Source of the DNA: Streptomyces sp. NBC_01446
GTDB taxonomy: Bacteria; Actinomycetota; Actinomycetes; Streptomycetales; Streptomycetaceae
Length of the DNA stretch: 64,000 bases
Direction of reading: 5' to 3'
NCBI RefSeq assembly: GCF_026340095.1
Contig: NZ_JAPEPO010000001.1
Coordinates: 1,364,001-1,428,000, forward strand
Every line of letters begins with the position of its first letter. The first letter of the stretch is position 1. The translations under genes were made by a program, and so were the position numbers. Below, one piece after another: positions 50,480 through 60,093 of this stretch. The notes under the pieces are model-generated. The model saw nothing but the letters and a program-made list of their open reading frames with translations. It was not told where the DNA came from and ran no database searches.

Positions 50480-50560
50480 CGGCGTCAGGGTGCTCGTCGA
50501 CCAGCCTCGTCGGCGGGACAGCGCCGTTTCCGCCACCGGCGCCTGACTGCGATTGCACGC

Positions 50561-50593
50561 AAAATGCCTGGTCAGCAAGCCGACCAGGCATTT
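50561..50593 (-). terminator. Rho-independent terminator of tRNA-Leu
   Basis: AAATGCCTGGTC at 50562-50573 and GACCAGGCATTT at 50582-50593 form a perfect 12-bp stem with an eight-base loop. In the minus direction it ends in a short T run, 20 bp after the tRNA 3' end. Confidence 0.75.
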
Positions 50594-50612
50594 CAGGATG
50601 AGATGAGATAAG

Positions 50613-50697
50613 TGTCCGAGGGGGGACTTGAACCCCCACGCCCGATAAAGGGCACTAGCACCTCAAGCTAGCGCGTCTGCCATTCCGCCACCCGGAC
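50613..50697 (-). tRNA. tRNA-Leu (anticodon GAG)
   Basis: 85 nt, class II with a long variable arm. The acceptor stem GTCCGGG pairs with CTCGGAC (one G-U). The anticodon stem CTAGC/GCTAG encloses the loop TTGAGGT with GAG at the anticodon position. The T arm contains GGTTCAAGTCC. CCA is not encoded. It reads CUC and CUU leucine codons. Confidence 0.95.
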
Positions 50698-50950
50698 TAG
50701 GTGTCTGCCGCCCGGCCGGGGTGTTCCCCGCGGCGACATGGATAACAATACCAAAGCCTCGGAGTGCCTTTCACCTGCATATCCGTCCCCTCGACGGCAC
50801 CCCCGGCGGCACCTCCGGGGGCCTGGGGCCGGACCCCTCGGGGCTCACCGTGCGTATCCGGTCCGTCACCGACGGCGTACCAGTGGCCGCTGCCCGAGCG
50901 TCTGCCGCTTGCTCGGGCCGCGCCCACCGACACCCCGCCTCCCCTAGGGG
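50698..50950. other. Gap between tRNA-Leu and the aldehyde dehydrogenase gene
   Basis: About 250 bp. The A/T-rich patch near 50740-50760 lies just upstream of the tRNA and probably carries its promoter. Nothing else is recognised. Confidence 0.35.
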
Positions 50951-52570
50951 CTACGGCATCAAGTGATAGTCCGGGAAGTTGCCCGGGAGCCGTTCGCCCT
51001 CCGGGCCCCTCGTCACCGCCCGCACCAGCAGCTCGCCGCCCACGAACGCTCCCCGCCACGATGCTCCGAAGCCGCCGAACAGCTCGTCCCTGTCGCCGCG
51101 CGAGCGCGGCTTGCCGCGGCCCGTCTTGAAGGCGCGGATCTGTGGGGCGAGGCGGTCGTACGTCGCGTCGTCGTCCGTGGAGAGGGCGGCGACCAGCGCG
51201 CCGTTGGAGGCGTTCATCGCGGCGAGGAGCTCCGCCTCCGTGTCGACCAGGACGATCGTGTCGACGGGGCCGAACGGTTCGGCGTGGTGGAGGGGCGAGG
51301 AGGGGGGTGGGCTCAGGAGCGTGACCGGGTGGACGTACGCGCTCGTGTCCTGGCCGGGCAGGAAGCGGGCGGGGTCCGGGGCGCCGCGGTGCAGCGGCAC
51401 GGCGCCGCGGTCGATGGCCTCGGCGACCTGGTCCGACAGCTCCTTGGCCTTGGCCGCGTTGACGAGTGGGCCGAAGTCGAGCTGGGGGTAGGGGTCTTGG
51501 GGGTTCGCCACTGCCAGGGGGTGGCCGACGCGCAGCGTCCGTACGGCCGGGAGGTACGCGGCGAGGAAGTCGTCGAAGAGGCTGCGCTGGACGACGAAGC
51601 GCGGGTACGCGGTGCAGCGCTGCTTGCCGTAGTCGAAGAGCTTGGGGATCACGGCCGCGAGTTTGTCCCAGTCGGAGTAGTTCCAGATGCCCCAGGTGTT
51701 GAGGCCCTCCTGTTCGAGGATGTGGCGCTTGCCGAGGTCGGCGACGGCCGTGGCGACTGCGGCGCCGGTGTCGCGGCCGCCGACGAACGAGACGCAGCCG
51801 ATCTCGGGGGCCCGCACCAGCGCTTCGGAGAGTTCGCCTCCGCTACCGCTGACGAGGGTGACGGGGATGCCCTCGCGGGCGGCGAGCGCGCAGGCCAGGG
51901 TGAGGCATGCGACGCCGCCGTCGGTGGGGGCCTTGGCGATGACCGCGTTGCCGGCGAGTGCCTGGATCAGGACGGCGTGCACGAGGACGCTCATCGGGTA
52001 GTTCCAGCTGGCGATGTTCGAGACGGGGCCGTCGAGCGGGGCGCGGCCCTCGACCATGGGCTCGATGTCGTCGACGTACCAGCGCACCCCGTCGATGGCA
52101 CGGTCGACGTCGGCCTGGGCGAGGCGCCAGGGCTTGCCGATCTCCCAGACGAGCAGGAGTGCGAGGAGTTCGCGGTGCTGGGTGAGGGCGTCGAGGGTGG
52201 CGCCGACGCGGGCGCGGCGCTCGTCGAGCGGGATGTGCCGCCAGGCGCGGTGCTGGTCGAGGGAGGCACGCACCGCCTGGTGGGCGGTGGCGGCGTCGAG
52301 GCGGGGCGGTCCGGCGATGGGGCTGCCGTCTACGGGGGTACTGGCGGGCAGGGCGCGACCGTCGGCCTGCCAGGTGCCGTTCCACAGGTTGAGTACGCGG
52401 TCGTCGCGGAACGCCTCGGGGGCGACGGCGAGGCAGCGCTGCCAGGCGTCGTGCCAGGAGGTGCCGGCCTTGAGGGTGGTTGCCACGGGGGTGGTCGCCA
52501 CGGGGGTGTCCGGGCCGGGGGCGTCGGGGCCGGGGGTGCGGTCAGTGGGATTGCCTGGGTTGTTCGCCAT
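50951..52570 (-). CDS. Aldehyde dehydrogenase-family protein with atypical active-site motif
   Basis: 539 residues from the ATG at 52568-52570 (GGAG eight bases upstream). The ALDH fold is clear: SNIASWNYPMSVLVHAVLIQ, ALAGNAVIAKAPTDGGVACL, CVSFVGGRDTGAAVATAVAD and the catalytic Cys in GKQRCTAYPRFVVQ. The usual ELGGKN is replaced by EQEGLN, so the Glu is kept but the Lys is not, and FGPVDTIVLVDTEAEL follows. It is the last gene after sucD on the minus strand of the oxalate/formyl-CoA cluster. A CoA-acylating or special aldehyde role is possible. Confidence 0.82.
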   Translation of the reverse strand: MANNPGNPTDRTPGPDAPGPDTPVATTPVATTLKAGTSWHDAWQRCLAVAPEAFRDDRVLNLWNGTWQADGRALPASTPVDGSPIAGPPRLDAATAHQAVRASLDQHRAWRHIPLDERRARVGATLDALTQHRELLALLLVWEIGKPWRLAQADVDRAIDGVRWYVDDIEPMVEGRAPLDGPVSNIASWNYPMSVLVHAVLIQALAGNAVIAKAPTDGGVACLTLACALAAREGIPVTLVSGSGGELSEALVRAPEIGCVSFVGGRDTGAAVATAVADLGKRHILEQEGLNTWGIWNYSDWDKLAAVIPKLFDYGKQRCTAYPRFVVQRSLFDDFLAAYLPAVRTLRVGHPLAVANPQDPYPQLDFGPLVNAAKAKELSDQVAEAIDRGAVPLHRGAPDPARFLPGQDTSAYVHPVTLLSPPPSSPLHHAEPFGPVDTIVLVDTEAELLAAMNASNGALVAALSTDDDATYDRLAPQIRAFKTGRGKPRSRGDRDELFGGFGASWRGAFVGGELLVRAVTRGPEGERLPGNFPDYHLMP

Positions 52571-52680
52571 TTCGGGTTCTCCGCTCACGGTGCACAGTCG
52601 GGGCGGGGGGTGCATGGCTGGTGTGGGGTGGAGGGGGGAGGTTGCCCGGTGGGCTCGCTCCCCACTCCCGCTGTACGGCG

Positions 52681-53559
52681 TTACTGCGCCAAGCGGTCGA
52701 GGACCAGGCGGGCCGTTTCCGTCGGGGTGGAGCCGACGCGGACCCCGGCCGCTTCGAGGGCCTCCTTCTTGGCCTGCGCCGTGCCGGAGGAGCCCGAGAC
52801 GATCGCGCCCGCGTGCCCCATGGTCTTGCCCTCGGGGGCGGTGAACCCGGCGATGTAGGCGACGACGGGCTTGGTGACGTGGTCGCGTACGTAGGCCGCG
52901 GCGCGCTCCTCCGCGTCGCCGCCGATCTCCCCGATGAGGACGATCAGATCGGTGTCCGGGTCGTCCTGGAACGCGGCGAGGCAGTCGATGTGCGTCGTGC
53001 CGATGACGGGGTCGCCGCCGATGCCGACGCAGGTGGAGAAGCCGATGTCGCGCAGTTCGTACATGAGCTGGTAGGTGAGGGTGCCGGACTTGGAGACGAG
53101 GCCGATGCGGCCCGCCTTGGTGATGTCGGCGGGGATGATGCCGGCGTTGGACTGGCCGGGGGTGATCAGGCCGGGGCAGTTGGGGCCGATGATGCGGGTG
53201 CCCTTCGCGGCGGCGTACGCGTGGAAGGTCACGGCGTCGTGGACGGGGATGCCCTCCGTGATGACGACAGCGAGGGGGATGCCCGCGTCGGCGGCCTCCG
53301 TGACGGCGGCCTTGGCGAAGACGGGCGGTACGAAGACGACGGTGACGTCGGCGCCGGTGGCCGCGATGCCCTCGGCGACGGAGCCGAAGACGGGGACCGC
53401 GCGGTCGTCGAAGTCGACGCTGCGGCCGGCTTTGCGCGGGTTGACGCCGCCGACGACGTTCGTGCCGGCGGCGAGCATGCGCCGGGTGTGTTTCATGCCC
53501 TCGGCGCCGGTCATGCCCTGGACGAGGACCTTGCTCTCCTTGGTCAGATAGATCGCCAT
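52681..53559 (-). CDS. sucD: Succinyl-CoA synthetase alpha subunit (paralogue)
   Basis: 292 residues, normal length. [20 protein letters not shown] starts the CoA-binding fold, with [29 protein letters not shown] and the active-site His in [12 protein letters not shown]. It forms the NDP/CoA-ligating subunit with the sucC product encoded just upstream. The location next to frc suggests a paralogue specialised for another acid such as oxalate, formate or glycolate; this is inference. A 32-bp tandem duplication upstream copies its start region. Confidence 0.9.
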   Translation of the reverse strand: MAIYLTKESKVLVQGMTGAEGMKHTRRMLAAGTNVVGGVNPRKAGRSVDFDDRAVPVFGSVAEGIAATGADVTVVFVPPVFAKAAVTEAADAGIPLAVVITEGIPVHDAVTFHAYAAAKGTRIIGPNCPGLITPGQSNAGIIPADITKAGRIGLVSKSGTLTYQLMYELRDIGFSTCVGIGGDPVIGTTHIDCLAAFQDDPDTDLIVLIGEIGGDAEERAAAYVRDHVTKPVVAYIAGFTAPEGKTMGHAGAIVSGSSGTAQAKKEALEAAGVRVGSTPTETARLVLDRLAQ

Positions 53560-53602
53560 GTCCCGCTCTCCTTGGTCAGGTTGATCGCCATGTCCCGGCT
53601 CC
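53539..53602 (-). repeat. 32-bp imperfect tandem duplication of the sucD start region
   Basis: The stretch CTTGGTCAG-nnn-GATCGCCATGTCCCG occurs from 53539 and again from 53571. The upstream copy carries its own ATG (53589-53591), which opens a 15-codon frame [15 protein letters not shown] that is out of frame with sucD because the unit is 32 bp. It ends just past the real sucD ATG (53557-53559). Confidence 0.7.
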
Positions 53603-54733
53603 TCAGTGCGCGTTGGCGAGTTCGGCGGCCCGGCGCGCGGCGCCGTCCATGGTGGTGGCCTGTTCGACGAGGGGGTGGGCGCGGCCGTCGAGGATGGCGC
53701 GGCCCTCCACGGCGCTGTTCCCGTCGAGGCGGACGACGAGCGGTTTGGTCAGCCGGACGGACTCCAGGGCCTGGACGATGCCGTCGGCGACGGCGTCACA
53801 GGCGGTGATGCCGCCGAAGACGTTCACGAAGACGGACTTCACGGCCGAGTCGGAGAGGATGACGGAGAGGCCGTCGGCCATGATCTGCGCGGAGGCGCCA
53901 CCGCCGATGTCGAGAAAGTTGGCGGGGCGGGCGCCGCAGCCCGCGACCACGTCGAGGGTCGACATGACGAGGCCGGCGCCGTTGCCGATGATGCCGACCT
54001 CGCCGTCGAGCTTGACGTAGTTGAGGCCCTTGGCCGCGGCGGCCGCTTCGAGGGCGTCGTCGTGGGCGGCTTCCTGGGTGCCCCAACGCTCCTGGCGGAA
54101 GCGGGCGTTGTCGTCGAGGGTGACCTTGCCGTCGAGCGCGAGGATCTGGCCGCCGCTCGTGCGGACGAGGGGGTTCACCTCGACGAGCACGGCGTCCTCG
54201 CGGGTGAGGACGTCCCAGAGGCGGACCAGGACATCGACGGTCCGGTCGGGGAGGCCGGCGACCTGGGCGATCTGTGCGGCCTTCGCCGTGGTGACGCCCT
54301 CGGACGGGTCGACCGGGATGCGGGCGACGGCCTCGGGCCGGTTCGCCGCGACCTCCTCGATGTCCATGCCGCCCTCGGCGGAGGCGATGGCGAGGAAGCG
54401 TCCGGCCGCGCGGTCGAGGACGTAGGAGACGTAGAACTCGCTCTCTATGTCGACCGGTTGGGCCAGCATCACCTTGCCGACGGTGTGGCCCTTGATGTCC
54501 ATGCCGAGGATCTGGCGTGCCGTCAGTTCGGCGGCGGCCGGGTCGGCGGCGAGTTTGACGCCGCCCGCCTTGCCGCGGCCCCCGGTCTTCACCTGGGCCT
54601 TGACGACGACGCGGCCGCCCAGCCTGCGCGCGATCTCGCGGGCCTCCCTGGGCGACTCCGTGACCTCGGCTTTCGGCACCAAGATGCCGTGTTCTTCGAA
54701 GAGTTCCCTTGCCTGGTGCTCGTACAGGTCCAT
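53603..54733 (-). CDS. sucC: Succinyl-CoA synthetase beta subunit (paralogue)
   Basis: 376 residues from the ATG at 54731-54733. The ATP-grasp domain begins [17 protein letters not shown] and continues with [40 protein letters not shown] and [20 protein letters not shown]. The C-terminal CoA-ligase part has [26 protein letters not shown] and [19 protein letters not shown]. With sucD it couples nucleotide hydrolysis or synthesis to CoA-ester formation. It diverges from the TPP-enzyme gene. Confidence 0.92.
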   Translation of the reverse strand: MDLYEHQARELFEEHGILVPKAEVTESPREAREIARRLGGRVVVKAQVKTGGRGKAGGVKLAADPAAAELTARQILGMDIKGHTVGKVMLAQPVDIESEFYVSYVLDRAAGRFLAIASAEGGMDIEEVAANRPEAVARIPVDPSEGVTTAKAAQIAQVAGLPDRTVDVLVRLWDVLTREDAVLVEVNPLVRTSGGQILALDGKVTLDDNARFRQERWGTQEAAHDDALEAAAAAKGLNYVKLDGEVGIIGNGAGLVMSTLDVVAGCGARPANFLDIGGGASAQIMADGLSVILSDSAVKSVFVNVFGGITACDAVADGIVQALESVRLTKPLVVRLDGNSAVEGRAILDGRAHPLVEQATTMDGAARRAAELANAH

Positions 54734-54802
54734 CTCGGCTCCTGCCGTAAAAGTGCCGCACGCCCCCTGGACACCACCCACCGGATGCGGGATAACAAGC
54801 TT

Positions 54803-54826
54803 CATACAGTATTCGTCGACTGTATG
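54803..54826. promoter_or_regulatory. 24-bp perfect dyad in the divergent sucC / TPP-enzyme promoter
   Basis: CATACAGT (54803-54810), eight-base spacer, ACTGTATG (54819-54826). It is A/T rich in a GC-rich region and sits between the divergent transcripts, so it is a likely operator for the whole cluster. No regulator gene for it is in the window. Confidence 0.65.
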
Positions 54827-54877
54827 CAATGTACTGCGACAGCGCACGACTCCCCTACGAAGGGACAGGACTTCCTC

Positions 54878-56560
54878 ATGCCCGACGACAGCCAGGAACT
54901 CATCTCCGGTGGTCATCTGGTCGCCAAGGCACTCAAGGCAGAAGGTGTGGAGGTCATCTACACCCTGTGCGGCGGCCACATCATCGACATCTACGACGGC
55001 TGCGTCGACGAAGGCATTGAAGTCGTCGACGTCCGTCACGAGCAGGTCGCCGCCCACGCGGCGGACGGGTACGCGCGCATCACCGGCAAGCCCGGCTGCG
55101 CCGTCGTCACCGCGGGCCCGGGCACCACCGACGCCGTCACCGGCGTCGCGAACGCGTTCCGCGCGGAGTCACCCATGCTCCTCATCGGCGGCCAGGGCGC
55201 GCACACCCAGCACAAGATGGGCTCGCTCCAGGACCTGCCGCACGTCGACATGATGACGCCCATCACGAAATTCGCCGCGACGGTGCCGGACACCGCGCGC
55301 GCCGCCGACATGGTGTCGATGGCGTTCCGCGAGTGCTACCACGGCGCCCCCGGCCCGTCCTTCCTGGAGATCCCCCGCGATGTCCTCGACGCCAAGGTGC
55401 CGGTGGACAAGGCCCGCGTACCGCAGGCCGGGCAGTACCGGGCCTCGACCCGCTCGGCCGGTGACCCCGAGGCGATCGAGAAGCTCGCCGACCTCCTCGT
55501 GCACGCCGAGAAGCCGGCGATCCTGCTCGGCAGCCAGGTGTGGACGACCCGTGCCACCCAGGACGCCATCGAGCTCGTACGCGCCCTCAACGTGCCCGCC
55601 TACATGAACGGCGCCGGCCGCGGCACCCTGCCGCCCGGCGACCCGCACCACTTCCAGCTCTCGCGCCGCTACGCCTTCTCCAACGCCGACCTCATCATCA
55701 TCGTCGGCACGCCCTTCGACTTCCGCATGGGCTACGGCAAGCGCCTCTCCCCCGACGCGACCGTCGTGCAGATCGACCTCGACTACCGCACCGTCGGCAA
55801 GAACCGCGACATCGACCTCGGCATCGTCGGCGACGCGGGCCTCGTCCTGAAGTCGGTCACCGAGGCCGCCTCCGGCCGGCTGAACGGCGGGGGCGCCAAG
55901 CGCAAGGAGTGGCTCGACGAACTGCGGGCCGCCGAGCAGACCGCCATCGAGAAGCGGCTGCCGAGCCTTCGCTCCGACGCCTCTCCCATCCACCCGTACC
56001 GCCTGGTCAGCGAGATCAACGACTTCCTCACCGAGGACTCGATCTACATCGGGGACGGCGGCGACATCGTCACCTTCTCCGGGCAGGTCGTGCAGCCCAA
56101 GTCGCCCGGCCACTGGATGGACCCGGGGCCGCTGGGCACCCTCGGCGTCGGCATTCCCTTCGTCCTCGCCGCCAAGCAGGCGCGGCCCGACAAGGAGGTC
56201 GTCGCGCTCTTCGGCGACGGGGCGTTCTCGCTGACGGGCTGGGATTTCGAGACCCTCGTCCGCTACAACCTGCCCTTCGTCGGGATCGTCGGCAACAACT
56301 CGTCGATGAACCAGATCCGTTACGGCCAGAAGGCCAAGTACGGCGACGAGCGCGAGCGCGTCGGCAACACCCTCGGCGACGTCCACTACGACAAGTTCGC
56401 CCAGATGCTGGGGGGTTACGGCGAAGAGGTCCGCGACCCCGCCGACATCGCGCCCGCGCTCCAGCGGGCCCGCGAGTCCGGGAAGCCCTCGCTGATCAAC
56501 GTGTGGGTCGACCCGGACGCGTACGCCCCCGGAACCATGAACCAGACCATGTACAAGTGA
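54878..56560 (+). CDS. Thiamine-diphosphate-dependent enzyme, candidate oxalyl-CoA decarboxylase
   Basis: 560 residues from the ATG at 54878. The PYR domain has [20 protein letters not shown] with the cofactor-activating Glu, and [21 protein letters not shown] central domain and the PP domain follow, with the GDG-NN cofactor motif ([17 protein letters not shown] then [15 protein letters not shown]). The family includes acetolactate synthase, oxalyl-CoA decarboxylase and 2-hydroxyacyl-CoA lyase. The frc gene 11 bp downstream and two antiporter-like genes favour oxalyl-CoA decarboxylation, although the sequence also looks like acetolactate-synthase-type proteins. Confidence 0.75.
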   Translation: MPDDSQELISGGHLVAKALKAEGVEVIYTLCGGHIIDIYDGCVDEGIEVVDVRHEQVAAHAADGYARITGKPGCAVVTAGPGTTDAVTGVANAFRAESPMLLIGGQGAHTQHKMGSLQDLPHVDMMTPITKFAATVPDTARAADMVSMAFRECYHGAPGPSFLEIPRDVLDAKVPVDKARVPQAGQYRASTRSAGDPEAIEKLADLLVHAEKPAILLGSQVWTTRATQDAIELVRALNVPAYMNGAGRGTLPPGDPHHFQLSRRYAFSNADLIIIVGTPFDFRMGYGKRLSPDATVVQIDLDYRTVGKNRDIDLGIVGDAGLVLKSVTEAASGRLNGGGAKRKEWLDELRAAEQTAIEKRLPSLRSDASPIHPYRLVSEINDFLTEDSIYIGDGGDIVTFSGQVVQPKSPGHWMDPGPLGTLGVGIPFVLAAKQARPDKEVVALFGDGAFSLTGWDFETLVRYNLPFVGIVGNNSSMNQIRYGQKAKYGDERERVGNTLGDVHYDKFAQMLGGYGEEVRDPADIAPALQRARESGKPSLINVWVDPDAYAPGTMNQTMYK

Positions 56561-56571
56561 GGAGCCCGGCC

Positions 56572-57813
56572 ATGACCACCAAGGCTCTTGAGGGCGTCCG
56601 TGTCCTCGACATGACCCATGTGCAGTCCGGGCCCTCCGCGACCCAGCTCCTCGCCTGGCTCGGCGCGGACGTGGTGAAGCTGGAGGCACCGACCGGGGAC
56701 ATCACGCGCAAGCAGCTGCGTGACCTGCCGGACGTCGACTCGCTCTACTTCACGATGCTCAACTGCAACAAGCGGAGCATCACCCTCAACACGAAGACCG
56801 AACGCGGCAAGGAGCTCCTCACCGAGCTGATCCGGCGCTCCGACGTCATGGTCGAGAACTTCGGCCCGGGCGCCGTCGACCGCATGGGCTTCACATGGGA
56901 GCGCATCCAGGAGATCAACCCGCGCATCGTCTACGCCTCCATCAAGGGCTTCGGCGACGGCCCGTACACCAACTTCAAGGCGTACGAGGTCGTGGCGCAG
57001 GCCATGGGCGGGTCGATGGCGACCACCGGCTTCGAGGACGGTCCGCCGCTGGCCACCGGCGCGCAGATCGGCGACTCCGGCACCGGCATCCACGCCGTCG
57101 CCGGTATCCTCGCGGCGCTGTTCCAGCGCGAGAACACCGGGCGCGGCCAGCGCGTGAACGTCGCCATGCAGCACGCGGTGCTCAATCTGTGCCGGGTCAA
57201 GCTGCGCGACCAACAGCGCCTGGCGCACGGCCCGTTGACCGAGTACCCGAACTCCCAGGACACCGCCGAGGCGGACGAGGTGCCGCGCTCGGGCAACGCG
57301 TCCGGCGGCGGGCAGCCCGGCTGGGCGGTCAAGTGCGCGCCCGGCGGCCCGAACGACTACGTGTACGTCATCGTGCAGCCCGTCGGCTGGCAGCCGCTGA
57401 GCGAGCTGATCGGGCGGCCCGAGCTGGCCGGCGACCCCGAGTGGGCGACGCCGGAGGCGCGCCTGCCCAAGCTCAACAAGATGTTCCAGCTCATCGAGGA
57501 GTGGTCCTCGACCCTGCCCAAGTGGGAGGTGCTGGAACGGCTCAACGCGCACAACATCCCGTGCGGGCCGATCCTGTCCACCAAGGAGATCATCGAGGAC
57601 GAGTCGCTCGTCGCGAACGAGATGGTCGTCGAGGTGGCCCACCCGGAGCGCGGCACGTTCACCACGGTCGGCTCCCCCCTCAAGCTCTCCGACTCCCCCG
57701 TGGAAGTGGTCAGTTCACCCCTGCTCGGCGAGCACAACGCCGAGGTGTTCGTCGGGGAGCTGGGGCTCGGGGACGAGGAGCTGCGCCTGCTCAAGTCGAA
57801 CGGAGTGATCTGA
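56572..57813 (+). CDS. frc: Formyl-CoA:oxalate CoA-transferase
   Basis: 413 residues from the ATG at 56572 (GAGGAG upstream). It follows Frc/YfdW along its whole length: [96 protein letters not shown] and [15 protein letters not shown]. The catalytic Asp lies in [12 protein letters not shown]. Frc moves CoA from formyl-CoA to oxalate. It lies between the TPP enzyme and the NDP-forming ligase, and the genes are nearly contiguous. Confidence 0.92.
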   Translation: MTTKALEGVRVLDMTHVQSGPSATQLLAWLGADVVKLEAPTGDITRKQLRDLPDVDSLYFTMLNCNKRSITLNTKTERGKELLTELIRRSDVMVENFGPGAVDRMGFTWERIQEINPRIVYASIKGFGDGPYTNFKAYEVVAQAMGGSMATTGFEDGPPLATGAQIGDSGTGIHAVAGILAALFQRENTGRGQRVNVAMQHAVLNLCRVKLRDQQRLAHGPLTEYPNSQDTAEADEVPRSGNASGGGQPGWAVKCAPGGPNDYVYVIVQPVGWQPLSELIGRPELAGDPEWATPEARLPKLNKMFQLIEEWSSTLPKWEVLERLNAHNIPCGPILSTKEIIEDESLVANEMVVEVAHPERGTFTTVGSPLKLSDSPVEVVSSPLLGEHNAEVFVGELGLGDEELRLLKSNGVI

Positions 57814-57816
57814 TTG

Positions 57817-59976
57817 ATGGCCGAGGACCGTGAGCTCACGGTACGGGCGCTGCTCGAATCCGTGCGCGCCGAGGGCCGCAGCGCTCTCACCGCCCCCGAG
57901 GGCAAGGTGATCGCCGACGCGTACGGGATCTCCGTGCCCGGCGAGGAGCTGGCGACGGACGTGGACGAGGCGGTCGCGTACGCGGCGCGCTTCGCCGGAC
58001 CCGTCGTGATGAAGATCGTCTCCCCCGACATCCTGCACAAGACGGACGCGGGTGGCGTGATCGTGGGCGTGGAGGGCGCCGCCGACGTACGGGCCGCGTT
58101 CTGCACGATCGTGAAGAACGCGCGGGCCTACGCGCCGGACGCCCGGATCGAGGGCGTCCAGGTGCAGGAGTTGCTGCCGACCGGACCCTCCTCCCAGGAG
58201 GTCATCGTCGGAGCCGTCACCGATCCGACGTTCGGGAAGGTCGTCGCGTTCGGGCTCGGCGGTGTGCTGGTCGAGGTGCTCAAGGACGTGACGTTCCGGC
58301 TCGCGCCGGTCGGCGCGGACGAGGCCGTGTCGATGCTGGACTCGATCCGGGCGGCCGAGGTGCTGCGCGGGGTGCGCGGCGCGCAGCCGGTCGACCGGTG
58401 GGCGCTCGCCGAGCAGATCCGCCGGGTGTCCCAACTGGTCACCGACTTCCCGGAGATCGCCGAGGTCGACCTCAACCCGGTGATCGCGACGCCGGAGGGC
58501 GCGGTCGCCGCCGACATCCGGGTGATCCTCGCCGACGGGGCGCCGAAGCAGCGGCGCACGTACTCGCGCGAGGAGATCCTCAGGTCGATGCGCCGGCTGA
58601 TGCAGCCGCGCTCGGTCGCGGTGATCGGTGCGTCCAACGAGCAGGGCAAGATCGGCAATTCGGTCATGCGCAACCTCATCGACGGGGGATTCTCCGGGGA
58701 GATCCATCCGGTGAACCCCAAGGCCGATGACATCCTGGGCCGCAAGGCGTACAAGAGTGTCACGGACGTCCCGGGTGAGGTGGATGTGGCGGTCTTCGCG
58801 ATCCCCGCCAAGTTCGTGGCCTCGGCCCTCGAAGAGGTGGGACGCAAGGGGATCCCGAACGCGGTCCTGATCCCCTCCGGGTTCGCGGAGACCGGTGAAC
58901 AGTCCCTCCAGGACGAGATCGTGGCGATCGGCGAGCGGTACGGGGTACGCCTGCTCGGGCCGAACATCTACGGCTACTACTCGACGTGGCAGGACCTGTG
59001 CGCCACGTTCTGCACGCCGTACGACGTGAAGGGCGGGGTGGCGCTGACCTCCCAGTCCGGGGGCATCGGCATGGCGATCCTCGGCTTCGCGCGCACGACG
59101 AAGACCGGTGTCTCCGCGATCGTCGGGCTCGGCAACAAGTCGGACCTGGACGAGGACGACCTGCTCACGTGGTTCGGCGAGGACCCCAACACCAAGTGCA
59201 TCGCGATGCACCTGGAGGACCTCAAGGACGGGCGGGCCTTCGTGGAGGCCGCACGGGCGACGGTGCCGAAGAAGCCCGTCGTGGTCCTCAAGGCGGGGCG
59301 CACCAGCGCCGGCGCGAAGGCCGCCGGTTCGCACACGGGAGCCCTCGCGGGCGACGACGCGGTCTACGACGACATCCTCAGGCAGGCCGGCGTCATCAGG
59401 GCGCCGGGGCTCAACGAGATGCTCGAGTACGCGCGGGCGCTTCCCGTGCTTCCGACGCCCAAGGGCGACAACGTCGTCATCATCACCGGCGCGGGCGGCT
59501 CGGGTGTGCTGCTCTCGGACGCCATCGTCGACAACGGCCTGACCCTGATGGAGATCCCCGAGGATCTGGACGCCGCCTTCAAGGCGTTCATCCCGCCCTT
59601 CGGCGCCGCGGGCAACCCGATCGACATCACGGGCGGTGAGCCGCCGTCGACGTACGAGGCCACCATCAGGCTCGGCCTGGAGGACCCGCGGATCCACTCC
59701 CTCGTCCTCGGCTACTGGCACACGATCGTCACCCCGCCGATGGTCTTCGCGGAGCTGACGGCACGGGTGGTCGAGGAGTTCCGCGCGCGGGGCATCGAGA
59801 AGCCCGTGGTGGCGTCGCTCGCGGGCGACGTCGAGGTCGAGGAGGCCTGCCAGTACCTCTACGAGCGCGGGGTCGTGGCATACCCGTACACGACCGAGAA
59901 GCCGGTGGCCGCACTCGGTGCGAAGTACCGGTGGGCCCGTGCGGCGGGGCTGTTGGGGGGGCGCCTCATGAGGTGA
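57817..59976 (+). CDS. NDP-forming acyl-CoA synthetase (fused beta-alpha)
   Basis: 719 residues; the ATG at 57817 follows the frc stop by three bases, and an in-frame TTG directly before it is an alternative. An ATP-grasp domain comes first (VVMKIVSPDILHKTDAGGVI, EVDLNPVIATPEGAVAADIR). Then a CoA-binding domain (SVAVIGASNEQGKIGNSVMR) and ligase domains follow (LTSQSGGIGMAILGFART; phospho-His region GSHTGALAGDDAVYDDILRQ). It joins an acid, CoA and ATP, or runs in reverse to save ATP. Here it may activate oxalate or recover ATP from formyl-CoA; both are inferences. Confidence 0.87.
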   Translation: MAEDRELTVRALLESVRAEGRSALTAPEGKVIADAYGISVPGEELATDVDEAVAYAARFAGPVVMKIVSPDILHKTDAGGVIVGVEGAADVRAAFCTIVKNARAYAPDARIEGVQVQELLPTGPSSQEVIVGAVTDPTFGKVVAFGLGGVLVEVLKDVTFRLAPVGADEAVSMLDSIRAAEVLRGVRGAQPVDRWALAEQIRRVSQLVTDFPEIAEVDLNPVIATPEGAVAADIRVILADGAPKQRRTYSREEILRSMRRLMQPRSVAVIGASNEQGKIGNSVMRNLIDGGFSGEIHPVNPKADDILGRKAYKSVTDVPGEVDVAVFAIPAKFVASALEEVGRKGIPNAVLIPSGFAETGEQSLQDEIVAIGERYGVRLLGPNIYGYYSTWQDLCATFCTPYDVKGGVALTSQSGGIGMAILGFARTTKTGVSAIVGLGNKSDLDEDDLLTWFGEDPNTKCIAMHLEDLKDGRAFVEAARATVPKKPVVVLKAGRTSAGAKAAGSHTGALAGDDAVYDDILRQAGVIRAPGLNEMLEYARALPVLPTPKGDNVVIITGAGGSGVLLSDAIVDNGLTLMEIPEDLDAAFKAFIPPFGAAGNPIDITGGEPPSTYEATIRLGLEDPRIHSLVLGYWHTIVTPPMVFAELTARVVEEFRARGIEKPVVASLAGDVEVEEACQYLYERGVVAYPYTTEKPVAALGAKYRWARAAGLLGGRLMR

Positions 59977-60093
59977 CCGGACTGGGGGCCGGCCGGCGGT
60001 GCGCGCAGGCCGGCCCCGGGACCCATGCGCACGCGAAAGGAATTTGGACAGGGGGCGCTGGCCAGATCTTTCGACGCAAGGGGTGCGACCGTC

